Source: Pacificibacter marinus
GTDB lineage: Bacteria > Pseudomonadota > Alphaproteobacteria > Rhodobacterales > Rhodobacteraceae
NCBI RefSeq assembly: GCF_018860505.1
Contig: NZ_JAHKPU010000049.1
Coordinates: 62,001-126,000 of the forward strand
Length of the DNA: 64,000 nucleotides
Direction of reading: 5' to 3'
Shown here: piece by piece, positions 57,301 to 64,000 of the stretch
Layout: each line of letters opens with the position of its first letter
Position numbering within the stretch: the stretch's first letter is position 1
Translations under genes and position numbers: made by a program
The notes under the pieces: generated by a model
Databases searched by the model: none
What the model saw: only the letters and a program-made list of their open reading frames with translations
What the model was told of the DNA's origin: nothing

Positions 57301-57540
57301 ATTGATTTGCAATTCGTCAATGGCGGCGAACTGACATTGTCTGCGGCTGATCTGGATCGTTTAACTGGCGTTGACGGCACGCTGACCGTGCATGGCGGTG
57401 GCGATGATCGGGTTGTGTTGACAGATGACGCAACTGCAGGTGGCTCTACAGACATTGATGGTCAATCCTACGACATCTACACACTCGGCGACGATAGCGT
57501 CTTGTTCGTGGATTCAGATATCGACGTTGTACTTCCTTAA
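54382..57540 (+). CDS. Adhesin-like type I secreted protein with seven Ig-like repeats
   Basis: A 1052-residue surface or extracellular protein. The N-terminal 130 residues resemble the BapA prefix (YSRSGGDLVLTLVGGKTVVLDGYF). A Gly/Ala hydrophobic segment (135-160) and an Asp/Gly-rich linker (160-172) follow. Seven repeats of about 97 residues (177-274, 275-370, 371-467, 468-564, 565-662, 663-760, 761-858) share a T-GxxEAGSTVxVTV...DDxGTWS core and end in VDT. A non-repeat region leads to a C-terminal Asp/Gly-rich tail (980-1052), likely the secretion signal. No RTX nonapeptides are present. The T1SS genes lie directly downstream. Confidence 0.8.
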   Translation: MLGIQFFLRDSAGNIEQGTLSLSGESETLSMSGVQDVSLNTSSAMIASYSRSGGDLVLTLVGGKTVVLDGYFEGGDKDLLLSERGMMTHVELDQMGQGELIATYSDVDLTGKWSEYDQLAFLDLDRVEPVVAPLAPALLGLGGAGAAAAAAGVVGLGLLAGDGDGDGDDGEEPDTTPPVVSITDGVESTDDIVNGDEYGSGTVTIVGTGEPGNTIEVTIGDTTVETTVDDDGNWTGDFDSADLDEGEYTTDVTVVATDDAGNSTTVTDVLVVDTEAEDLTFDTVEGDDVVNIEEASDGLTISGTSEAGATVSVDLEGQVVETTVNADGTWSVEFDADALPDGTYDTIVRATVTDAAGNAATYMHDVHVDLEGSLTISTGTVGGDGTVNGVEIASDVSITGTGEAGSTVVVTVEGVSRTVTVDDNGSWSATYEAGTLPSGTYDAAVTAVATDAAGNVVSSSGTFHIDTEAGVAIDAGHSGGDEVINLSESGAPMTFTGTADAGSTVVVTLGTSSLTTVAGDDGTWSVTYPAGTLAAGEYDTTLTAVATDEYGNTATSVTSVGVDTVAGTVALSTNPIEGDNVINAVEASDGVWVTGTATPYHEVEVTLGGATQTVTSTSAGTFSVLFAASEVVPGEYDTTATATISDAAGNTMSVTTGVQVDTFVDGFAVTSTTGGSDMVMNSAETAQGLTLSGTVEPNSTVSVTIGGANYSVATTADGSWTLDVPSGALPRGEGSTDVEVVAVDPAGNRATLSETVTYDTLVNELSMDSDVGGDGIFNGTEMSTSGVTLTGAVEAGSTVFVTVEGVSQQASVDEQGNWSVTYAPGTLATGDYTASVTIDATDAAGNTATETTSFEIDTVGDAPMIEGFSRSVNGVDSVRVQESDDSVSVFSISETGQTAQVSVDAEYDLGSTTMLDFTGEVPNGSQIVVSSLDDAGNSSDTLFVLDTGSSRPEGVYFSVDTDNSGLGDFDLGAIDLQFVNGGELTLSAADLDRLTGVDGTLTVHGGGDDRVVLTDDATAGGSTDIDGQSYDIYTLGDDSVLFVDSDIDVVLP

Positions 57541-57550
57541 ACCTACTCAC

Positions 57551-57576
57551 TGCGAGGGCGGCGTTCTGCCCTCGCA
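57551..57576 (+). terminator. Hairpin between adhesin and tolC-like gene
   Basis: TGCGAGGGC pairs with GCCCTCGCA around an 8-base loop. A-rich rather than T-rich sequence follows, so it is probably a partial terminator or processing site that lowers transporter expression relative to substrate. Confidence 0.5.
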
Positions 57577-57604
57577 TAACGAGAAAAAAAGGGTGAGGTA
57601 GAGA

Positions 57605-58957
57605 GTGAAAAGAGCAGGGTTAATAAGTTGCATTCTGATTGGAGCCGCCACATTTTTGGGCGGCTGCAGTGAAGGTGCGTCTGGTGTGTCAAAACTTTCA
57701 AATGTAAAACCTGTCGCTTTCGTTAAGGGTTTAGCCGGTGGTCATGCGCGCGCTGAGGTTGACCCAAATGAGCCAAGTCTCAGCACGGCAAGCCGTGACG
57801 CTTCATCAGAAATCATCGACGGTTTGCTGGCACGCCATTCTGTGCTATCTGCCTCTTCTCCATACGCGCCGGTTGCCAAAACGATGTTGGAGACCTCGTC
57901 TGGTTTGGCCCAAGCGGAACTGCGTGCCTCTAAAATGCGCTCCATTGCGCGTGATAAAAACTGGCTTCCCACAATTGGTCCGTCGATCACACTGAGCGCC
58001 CTTGGCGACTTGGCTGCGGGTCTCATTGTGGATCAGGTGCTCTATGACAACGGCAAGCGCAAAGCTGAACGGGCGTTTGCGGCTGCCGATGTCGAAGTGT
58101 CTGCGGTGGCTCTGTCTCAAGACATGAATGATCGTCTGCACGCGGGCCTGACGTTGTACATCACTGCAGCTGAGGCGCACGAAAAAGCAGGCATGGCCGA
58201 ACGTGGCTTGGGGCGGATGCAAGAATTCAATCGCGTGGTGTCTGTGCGTGTGACGGGTGGGCTGTCCAGTCTATCAGATCAACGGGTCATCCGTGCCAAA
58301 CTTGCCGATATGGATCAAGAAGCCTCAACCCATCGCGAAGCGGAACGCGCTGCCTTGTCAGAGTTTAGTGCGATGACAGGGGGGCGTTATGCGACACCGC
58401 TGACACAAGCCTATGCTATATCTGTACCATCTACATCTTTGGTGCCGCTTGACGTTCTGCGCGCCGAAGCTGAGGCTAAACGGTCTGTTGCCGAAGCCAA
58501 AGCGGCGCGCGCGGGTCTGTTGCCCAGTTTAAGCGCTGGTGGCATTTTGGGGCAAAAGGACAGTGCTGAGATCACCTTTGGGGGCACAGCGAACCTTGGT
58601 GTTGGCACGGGTGCTGAAATCGAAGCGCTTAAAGCAGAAGAACGCGCTGCCGCAGCTCGTGTTGCTTTGGCCAAAGAAACCGCGGCCCGAAAATCTGCAC
58701 GTTTGCAAAACGAATTGAAAGCTTTGCTGCGCCAAGAGCGTGACACAGCAGATTTGGTTCAACAAAATCGTACCAATTTCAGATTGTTCCAAGAGCAGTT
58801 TGAAGGCGGGCAAAAAACAGTCATGGATGTGGTCGCAGTGTACGAACAAATGGTGCAAAGCGAATTGAAACACATCGATTTAAAATACGAAATCAGTTTT
58901 ACGCAGCTTGAAATGGCTCGTCTTGCTGGTGCTTTGGCAGATGGAGCGGACATTTGA
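57605..58957 (+). CDS. TolC-family outer membrane factor with lipoprotein signal
   Basis: A 450-residue outer membrane efflux/secretion channel. The N-terminus is a lipoprotein signal with lipobox LGGC. The rest is helical with the internal repeat of TolC-type proteins; the conserved LRAEAEAKRSVAEAKAARAGLLPSL block is typical. GTG start with GAGG upstream. Its stop overlaps the T1SS ATPase start. Channel partner of the ATPase and HlyD below. Acylated TolC proteins are more often linked to RND pumps. Confidence 0.85.
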   Translation: MKRAGLISCILIGAATFLGGCSEGASGVSKLSNVKPVAFVKGLAGGHARAEVDPNEPSLSTASRDASSEIIDGLLARHSVLSASSPYAPVAKTMLETSSGLAQAELRASKMRSIARDKNWLPTIGPSITLSALGDLAAGLIVDQVLYDNGKRKAERAFAAADVEVSAVALSQDMNDRLHAGLTLYITAAEAHEKAGMAERGLGRMQEFNRVVSVRVTGGLSSLSDQRVIRAKLADMDQEASTHREAERAALSEFSAMTGGRYATPLTQAYAISVPSTSLVPLDVLRAEAEAKRSVAEAKAARAGLLPSLSAGGILGQKDSAEITFGGTANLGVGTGAEIEALKAEERAAAARVALAKETAARKSARLQNELKALLRQERDTADLVQQNRTNFRLFQEQFEGGQKTVMDVVAVYEQMVQSELKHIDLKYEISFTQLEMARLAGALADGADI

Positions 58958-61788
58958 GCCTTTTGCCAAAACTCACCTTCACCTCGACAGCGCCTGAGAC
59001 GCCGAAAAACGTTTCAAACGAGGCCAAGCCGCCGCGTGGTAAAAAGATTGGTCCGTTGACCGTGCATTTTGGTGGTATGGCCAAACCAAAATCTGCTCCG
59101 AAAGGGACAGAGGCATTAACGCCAGCACCGCGCCCTCAGCCCAAGCCACGCGCAAAGGTTACTTTGCCGGATGCTGTCGTTAAATCTGCGCTCAAACCCT
59201 CAAAGCCTGAGGTGAAGGCCGATGCACCTGCTGCGGTCGAGCCAGCCAAAAGCGTTGAGCCAGAAGATCCCAAAGCGGCTTTGAAAAAAGCAGCAGCAGA
59301 GGCCGTACGCCGCCGTGTTGGCGATGCTGCAAATCCGGCTGTGGTCTCAAAAGCTGACACACCCAAAAAGGTGCTGGCAGAAAACGACAAAATCATCGCG
59401 ACGCCAGCCGCAGCGCCGCAGGACGGCAGTGTTGCTCAGAACAAGTCAGATAACAATATTGTTTCGGGTATCACAAAGCCTGAACCGCAAAAGTCTGAAC
59501 CGCAAAAAACAGATCGCGCTGTCACCACAGCTGTTTCGACATCTGACGTGAAGCTCCCGCAGCCTGAGACTAAGACTGCCGAACCAAAAACAAAGACTGC
59601 CGAGCCCCAAACGGCTGCGCTTCCTGTGCGCGCGCAAGTGGGCAAAGCCCCCATCAAAAAACGCTCTGTTGTGACCAAACATGTGCACCGTGCCGAACTT
59701 GTTGCGACCTATGCGTCGAAACTTGGTGTGACGGCGATGGTGTCGGACATTTTGGAAGCCTTTTCTGGCCAGCCAGACGAAGACGTCAGCGTCGATGCCA
59801 TGGTCAAAGGGCTTGAGGTCTGTGGCCTCAACGCCGATGTCACCGTGTTGGCCAGCATCACGCCGAAAGCATGGCCGGCATTGGCGAAAATGACCTCTGG
59901 TCATGTGATCCTTGTGCTGTCACAAAAAGGCGATGTGATTACGATTTTCGATCGCAGCGCCCCTGATCAAACTGCCGAAGTGCCGATGTACGAATTCGCG
60001 CCCTTCTTTTCTGGTACTGTTGTGCGGGCGGGAAAATCACTTGCGACATTGACCAAATCCTACGCCCCTGCCGCGATGGCAGAGCATTGGTTTTGGGGCC
60101 AATTCGGCGCATTCCGGAAGCAAATCGGTGAAATCGCGCTGGGATCTTTGGTGGCCAATCTTTTGGCCGTCGCCGTGGCGCTGTTTTCACTGCAAGTCTA
60201 TGACCGTGTGATCCCGCACAAGTCACAGTCCACTTTGTGGGTTTTGGCATTGGGCGCTGTTTTGGCCGTAGGCTTGGAGGCCGCGATCAAGTTGGCGCGG
60301 TCGCGCCTTATGGATGGTGCTGGGCGTCAAATCGAGATGCGTGTGCAATCAATGTTGATGGAACGCTTGCTTGGAATGCGATCTGATGCGCGGCCATCTT
60401 CGCCATCTGGCTTGTTCTCGGCTATGCGTGAATTTTCGTCTGTGCGGGAATTTTTCACAGCCTCCACTATTGGCACAGTGGCCGATATTCCGTTTATCTT
60501 TTTGTTCTTCGCGTTGGTTGCCACGATTGCGGGACCCGTTGTTTGGGTCTTAATGCTGGGGGCCTTCATCATGGTTGTGCCCGGATATTTCTTTCAAAAG
60601 AAAATGATGCGTTTGACGGTCGAATCCCAAGGGGCCTCTGCCAAAGCATCGCGCCTCTTGCATGAGGCTGTGTTCGAACTCGACACGATCAAAACCCAAC
60701 GCGGCGAAGACCGTGTTCGCCGCATTTGGGACGAGCTGAACGTGTTGGGCGCTGCCAAATCGTCGGAGCAACGCAAACTTGCGGGCTTCTTGACGTTTTG
60801 GAGCCAAGGCATCCAGCAGGTCACCTATTTGTCTGCTGTGGTTTTGGGGACTTATTTGGTTTTTGCTGGCGAGTTCACAGTTGGCACAATCATCGCCACA
60901 GGGATTTTGACTTCGCGCACTTTGGCGCCTTTGACGCAACTGTCGGGTACGATGGCGCGCTGGAGTAATGTGAAAACCGCGCTTGAGGGCTTGAACGCCA
61001 TTGCCCTTGCGCCGCAAGATGCAGGCGAAGATCGCAATTTCTTGCGCAGAGAAGATATCGAGGGCGAATTTGCCTTGCGCGAATTGCAGTTCCGTTACGA
61101 TGACGAGGGTGCGCCGACACTGGATATTTCGGCGCTCGATATCAAAGCTGGCCAAAAGATCGCGGTGCTTGGCGCCAATGGATCGGGCAAATCATCGATG
61201 TTGAAAGTGCTCGCAGGGCTATACGCACCGACGCGTGGTCGTGTGCTGCTGGATGGCGCAGAGATGAGCCAGATCGACCCGCGCGATATTCGTCGCAACG
61301 TTGGTTACTTGGGGCAAGATGTGCGTCTGTTTGCCGGATCTTTGCGTGACAACTTGAATTTGGGCGGGTTGGAACGTGACGATGATCGCTTGCTCGATGC
61401 CTTGGATTTCTCTGGGCTTGGTCCTTTCGTGCGCGGGCATCATCGTGGCCTTGATTTGGAAATTCGTGATGGCGGCGAAGGCCTGTCCGTTGGGCAACGC
61501 CAATCGATTGGCTGGGCGCGTTTGTGGTTACAAGACCCGCGCGTGTGCTTGCTGGATGAACCTACCGCCTCGCTTGACCAGTCCTTGGAAACAGGGCTGG
61601 TGGGACGTCTCGGGCCATGGCTGGAAGGACGCACGGCTTTGATAGCAACGCACCGGATGCCCATCGTTGGGCTTGCCGATCGCACTATGGTTCTGAAAGA
61701 TGGCCGTTTGGTTGTCGATGGGCCGCGCGATCAAGTGCTGGCGCATTTGTCGAAATCCAACAGCGGACCCAACGGCGGGCAAGGCTAA
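58954..61788 (+). CDS. Type I secretion ATPase/permease with Pro/Lys-rich N-terminal extension
   Basis: A 944-residue ABC exporter. Residues 1-235 are low-complexity Pro/Lys/Ala/Glu-rich with repeats such as KSEPQKSEPQK. A C39-like domain without a recognisable catalytic Cys-His pair follows (about 240-365), then six-span membrane region (380-700) and ATPase domain: Walker A GANGSGKSS (740-748), signature LSVGQRQS (near 844), Walker B VCLLDEPTAS (864-873). TTG start: it overlaps the tolC stop and is preceded by GGAG, so the two are coupled. LapB/RtxB-like exporters are usually about 700 residues. Confidence 0.9.
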   Translation: MSLLPKLTFTSTAPETPKNVSNEAKPPRGKKIGPLTVHFGGMAKPKSAPKGTEALTPAPRPQPKPRAKVTLPDAVVKSALKPSKPEVKADAPAAVEPAKSVEPEDPKAALKKAAAEAVRRRVGDAANPAVVSKADTPKKVLAENDKIIATPAAAPQDGSVAQNKSDNNIVSGITKPEPQKSEPQKTDRAVTTAVSTSDVKLPQPETKTAEPKTKTAEPQTAALPVRAQVGKAPIKKRSVVTKHVHRAELVATYASKLGVTAMVSDILEAFSGQPDEDVSVDAMVKGLEVCGLNADVTVLASITPKAWPALAKMTSGHVILVLSQKGDVITIFDRSAPDQTAEVPMYEFAPFFSGTVVRAGKSLATLTKSYAPAAMAEHWFWGQFGAFRKQIGEIALGSLVANLLAVAVALFSLQVYDRVIPHKSQSTLWVLALGAVLAVGLEAAIKLARSRLMDGAGRQIEMRVQSMLMERLLGMRSDARPSSPSGLFSAMREFSSVREFFTASTIGTVADIPFIFLFFALVATIAGPVVWVLMLGAFIMVVPGYFFQKKMMRLTVESQGASAKASRLLHEAVFELDTIKTQRGEDRVRRIWDELNVLGAAKSSEQRKLAGFLTFWSQGIQQVTYLSAVVLGTYLVFAGEFTVGTIIATGILTSRTLAPLTQLSGTMARWSNVKTALEGLNAIALAPQDAGEDRNFLRREDIEGEFALRELQFRYDDEGAPTLDISALDIKAGQKIAVLGANGSGKSSMLKVLAGLYAPTRGRVLLDGAEMSQIDPRDIRRNVGYLGQDVRLFAGSLRDNLNLGGLERDDDRLLDALDFSGLGPFVRGHHRGLDLEIRDGGEGLSVGQRQSIGWARLWLQDPRVCLLDEPTASLDQSLETGLVGRLGPWLEGRTALIATHRMPIVGLADRTMVLKDGRLVVDGPRDQVLAHLSKSNSGPNGGQG

Positions 61789-62957
61789 TGTCCAAACTTG
61801 AAAATCTGCTCGACAAAGACATGGACCGGCCCGGCTGGATCATTCGTATCGTCGCCTTGGTGATCGTTGTGTTTATCGTCTGGGCCTCGTTTGCGTCAGT
61901 CGATGAAATCGTGCGTGCGGACGGCGAAATGATTTCGTCCTCACGCCCGCAGATTATCCAAAACCTTGAGGGCGGTATTTTGTCGTCGTTACGGGTGTCT
62001 GAGGGGGACGTGGTTGAGCAGGGCGATATTTTGGCAACGCTCAGCGGTACGGAATTTCGGACATCAGCCGAAGACTTGCAAGAAAAATTGGACGCTTTGG
62101 AAGTGCGTAAACTGCGCTTAGAGGCTGAGCTGGATGATAAGGACTCCTTTGACGTGCCCGAGGCCTTGGCCGCGCGTGCCGCAGACGTTATTGCCTCAGA
62201 ACGCGCGCTTTTAAAGGCGCGGACCTCTGATTATTTGGCGCGCTCAGAAGGTGCGCTTAATGTGCTCAAACAGGTCGAAGCCGAACGCTCATTGATGGAA
62301 GACATGCTCACCCGCAATGTGGTGGCACTGATCGAAGTGACGCGCACGCGCAAAGCCCATTTGGATGCACAGCTGAAATACAACGAGATTGTCACCCAAG
62401 CGAACCTGTCCGAGGCAGAAGAGTTTTCTGAAACGCTGCAAGAAATTGCATCGGTGAAACAGGCGCTGACCTTGGCCGAAGATCAGCTGGATCGCACCGT
62501 CATCACATCGCCGATGCGTGGCATTGTGAACAATCTAAGCCTGACCACAATCGGCGGCGTTGTGCGCCCAGGTGAAGAAATCGTGCAGATCATCCCTGTG
62601 GACGAGGAACTGTTCGTTGAGGCACGTGTGCGCCCCGAAGACATCGCGCATGTCGAGCCCGGGCAGGCGGCAACGATCAAGCTGACGGCATACGACTATA
62701 CGATTTTTGGCACACTATCTGGGCAGGTTAAGGTCTTATCAGCTGATACGTTCCAAGATGAACGCGACCCCAATGCGCTGCCCTATTACCGTGTGACTGT
62801 GTCTGTGGACCTTGACAGTTTGACAGAACGCCAAAGCCAGATCGAAATCCGCCCCGGCATGCGCGCGCAGGCTGAGTTGCACACAGGATCTAAAACATTT
62901 TTGCGCTACCTGCTTAAACCTTTGTATAAATCACGCGAAGCCTTTCGCGAGCCCTAA
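61788..62957 (+). CDS. Type I secretion membrane fusion protein, HlyD-type
   Basis: A 389-residue periplasmic adaptor with one N-terminal span (about 18-38), a lipoyl-like half (GGILSSLRVSEGDVVEQGDILATL) near 55-80, a long coiled coil (about 85-240), the second lipoyl half (ITSPMRGIVNNLSLTTIGGVVRPG) and a beta-barrel end. ATG 61788 shares one base with the ATPase stop; AAGG is upstream. Completes the ATPase-adaptor-channel set. Confidence 0.93.
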   Translation: MSKLENLLDKDMDRPGWIIRIVALVIVVFIVWASFASVDEIVRADGEMISSSRPQIIQNLEGGILSSLRVSEGDVVEQGDILATLSGTEFRTSAEDLQEKLDALEVRKLRLEAELDDKDSFDVPEALAARAADVIASERALLKARTSDYLARSEGALNVLKQVEAERSLMEDMLTRNVVALIEVTRTRKAHLDAQLKYNEIVTQANLSEAEEFSETLQEIASVKQALTLAEDQLDRTVITSPMRGIVNNLSLTTIGGVVRPGEEIVQIIPVDEELFVEARVRPEDIAHVEPGQAATIKLTAYDYTIFGTLSGQVKVLSADTFQDERDPNALPYYRVTVSVDLDSLTERQSQIEIRPGMRAQAELHTGSKTFLRYLLKPLYKSREAFREP

Positions 62958-62977
62958 ATGCGGTTTAGGTTGAACCT

Positions 62978-63598
62978 ATGACGCACTCTGTTTCAGATAT
63001 CCCACCCCCCATTCACGACGCGGCGACTGTTATTTTGCTGCGTAAGTGCGACGATGAAACTCGTGTTCTTATGGGGCAACGCGGCAAATCTGCTGTGTTC
63101 ATGCCCGGAAAATTTGTGTTCCCGGGGGGGCGCGTTGATCCGCAAGATTATGATGCCCCAGACCCTAACTTGATCAACCCCGTTTGCCGCGCACGTCTTG
63201 CGATTGAGGCAACACCTGAATTGGCCGCGGCGCTTTTGGTTGCAGCGCGCCGCGAGTTGCTTGAGGAAACAGGATTAAGCCTCAATCCCGCGGCTGACAT
63301 GCGATTCATTTTTCGCGCGATCACACCTCCCGAGCGACCTCGGCGTTTTGATGCGCGTTTTTTGACCTGCGATGCCAGTGATGTGCTGGATGATCTGGAT
63401 GATTTTTCACGTGCCGAAGACGAGCTTGCGCATTTGCAATGGGTGAGTGTGGCCGAAGCCCTGAGGCTTGATCTGCCGTTCGTGACGCGGATCGTCTTGG
63501 CCGAGGTCAATGCGCTTATCGACCTTTCTGGTCCGCCTGATGTGGTGCCGTTTTACGATCATCGTGACGCCATTGGGCGAATGACGTCACTTGAGTAG
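62978..63598 (+). CDS. NUDIX hydrolase
   Basis: A 206-residue NUDIX-fold protein. The catalytic helix RELLEETGL is intact, preceded by GGRVDPQDY, but about 40 residues separate the Gly pair from REL, where the canonical NUDIX box has seven. This insertion resembles NUDT19/CoA diphosphatase-like enzymes. Substrate not predictable from sequence alone. It is 21 bases after hlyD and convergent with the exonuclease. Confidence 0.85.
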   Translation: MTHSVSDIPPPIHDAATVILLRKCDDETRVLMGQRGKSAVFMPGKFVFPGGRVDPQDYDAPDPNLINPVCRARLAIEATPELAAALLVAARRELLEETGLSLNPAADMRFIFRAITPPERPRRFDARFLTCDASDVLDDLDDFSRAEDELAHLQWVSVAEALRLDLPFVTRIVLAEVNALIDLSGPPDVVPFYDHRDAIGRMTSLE

Positions 63599-63601
63599 TG
63601 G

Positions 63602-64000
63602 TCACTTGGGTAGAGGGGCCGTGTTGAGGTCTTGCAGCAAGCGTTTGTGACGTTTCATTTCGGTTAAAAGCGCCTCAAATGTGGTGAGCCCTTTGGCCTC
63701 TGCCATCGAGAGCATTTTCAAAAACACTTTGGCCGTTGCAAGTGTATCGCCTAAGGCCGTATGGCGTTGCTCTGGCGGAATGATAACATTCAAACGCTGA
63801 CAAATGTCATCTAGCGAATGCGACGCACTTTGCCCAAAGACGACAGCGGACAGCAGCACGGTGTCGATCACGGGGTGGTCAAACGGTGCGCCTATCCTGT
63901 CCGCGTGCCGGTGCAAAAACGCCATATCAAACGGTGCGTTATGCGCCACCAAAACAGACCCACGCGCGAAACTGTGCAGCGCACGTCCCGCAAGACCAAT
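63602..64000 (-). CDS. DnaQ-type 3'-5' exonuclease (5' end outside window)
   Basis: The frame remains open to base 64000, so the protein continues to the right. Visible are the Exo II motif VAHNAPFDMAFL and the Exo III His-Asp pair in HTALGDTLATAKVF. The Exo I motif lies outside. This could be DNA polymerase III epsilon-like or a fusion with other domains; the C-terminus here (LLQDLNTAPLPK) does not contain a polymerase-binding tail that I recognise. Confidence 0.8.
   Translation of the reverse strand: MGLAGRALHSFARGSVLVAHNAPFDMAFLHRHADRIGAPFDHPVIDTVLLSAVVFGQSASHSLDDICQRLNVIIPPEQRHTALGDTLATAKVFLKMLSMAEAKGLTTFEALLTEMKRHKRLLQDLNTAPLPK

Overview
The window looks like chromosomal DNA of an alphaproteobacterium, most likely a marine Rhodobacteraceae (Roseobacter-group) species. 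This is inferred from gene content and order: a haem-biosynthesis/fnrL/ccoNOQP/ccoGHIS cluster, a urea-type ABC transporter, and the PuuE-UraD/PuuD route for urate. No replication, integrase, transposase, CRISPR or phage genes were seen. The G+C content appears moderate but was not computed. Both edges cut genes: a yejB-like permease on the left and a DnaQ-type exonuclease on the right.

Layout. 1-5.0 kb: a YejB-E-F type peptide ABC importer (first permease incomplete), then a convergent SPOR-tailed D,D-carboxypeptidase. 5.2-10.9 kb: a HAD phosphatase, ClpS, an RsmC-like methyltransferase, an SDR protein lacking its catalytic Tyr and Lys, a small lipoprotein, hemF, a 91-residue helix-turn-helix protein with a Cys-rich tail, and a DUF1499 membrane protein. 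10.9-15.7 kb: a GNAT acetyltransferase with hemE, divergent hemC, then hemN divergent from fnrL. 15.8-25.8 kb: a tandem-domain universal stress protein, the cbb3 oxidase operon ccoNOQP, an exported dienelactone-hydrolase-like protein, and the assembly operon ccoGHIS (ccoS has 53 codons). Four FNR-type boxes (TTGAY-N4-ATCAA) sit in front of hemN/fnrL, usp, ccoN and ccoG, so this is a low-oxygen respiration and haem island read by FnrL.

25.8-33.4 kb: a TesA-type esterase divergent from a YbbA/YbbP-like ABC exporter, then a large chemoreceptor and about 650 bp without genes. 33.4-39.5 kb: urtABCDE, with a hairpin after urtA and a terminator after urtE. 39.6 kb: tRNA-Met(CAU). 39.9-48.2 kb: a 1192-residue hydantoinase/oxoprolinase, then genes taking urate to glyoxylate and urea (puuD, uraH, puuE-uraD fusion, allE, allA). 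No gene for allantoate hydrolysis and no urease genes are in view. 48.3-51.4 kb: an orphan AT-rich gene and a galactonate-type operon (dgoK, SMP-30 lactonase, galM).

51.7-63.0 kb: the copper exporter CopA, then what I regard as the most unusual part. This is a self-contained type I secretion locus: a 1052-residue adhesin-like protein with seven Ig-like repeats and no RTX repeats, a TolC-family protein with a lipoprotein signal, a T1SS ATPase with a roughly 240-residue Pro/Lys/Ala-rich extension, and an HlyD adaptor. Its promoter region holds four GANTC (CcrM-type) sites within 45 bp. A NUDIX hydrolase and the partial exonuclease close the window.
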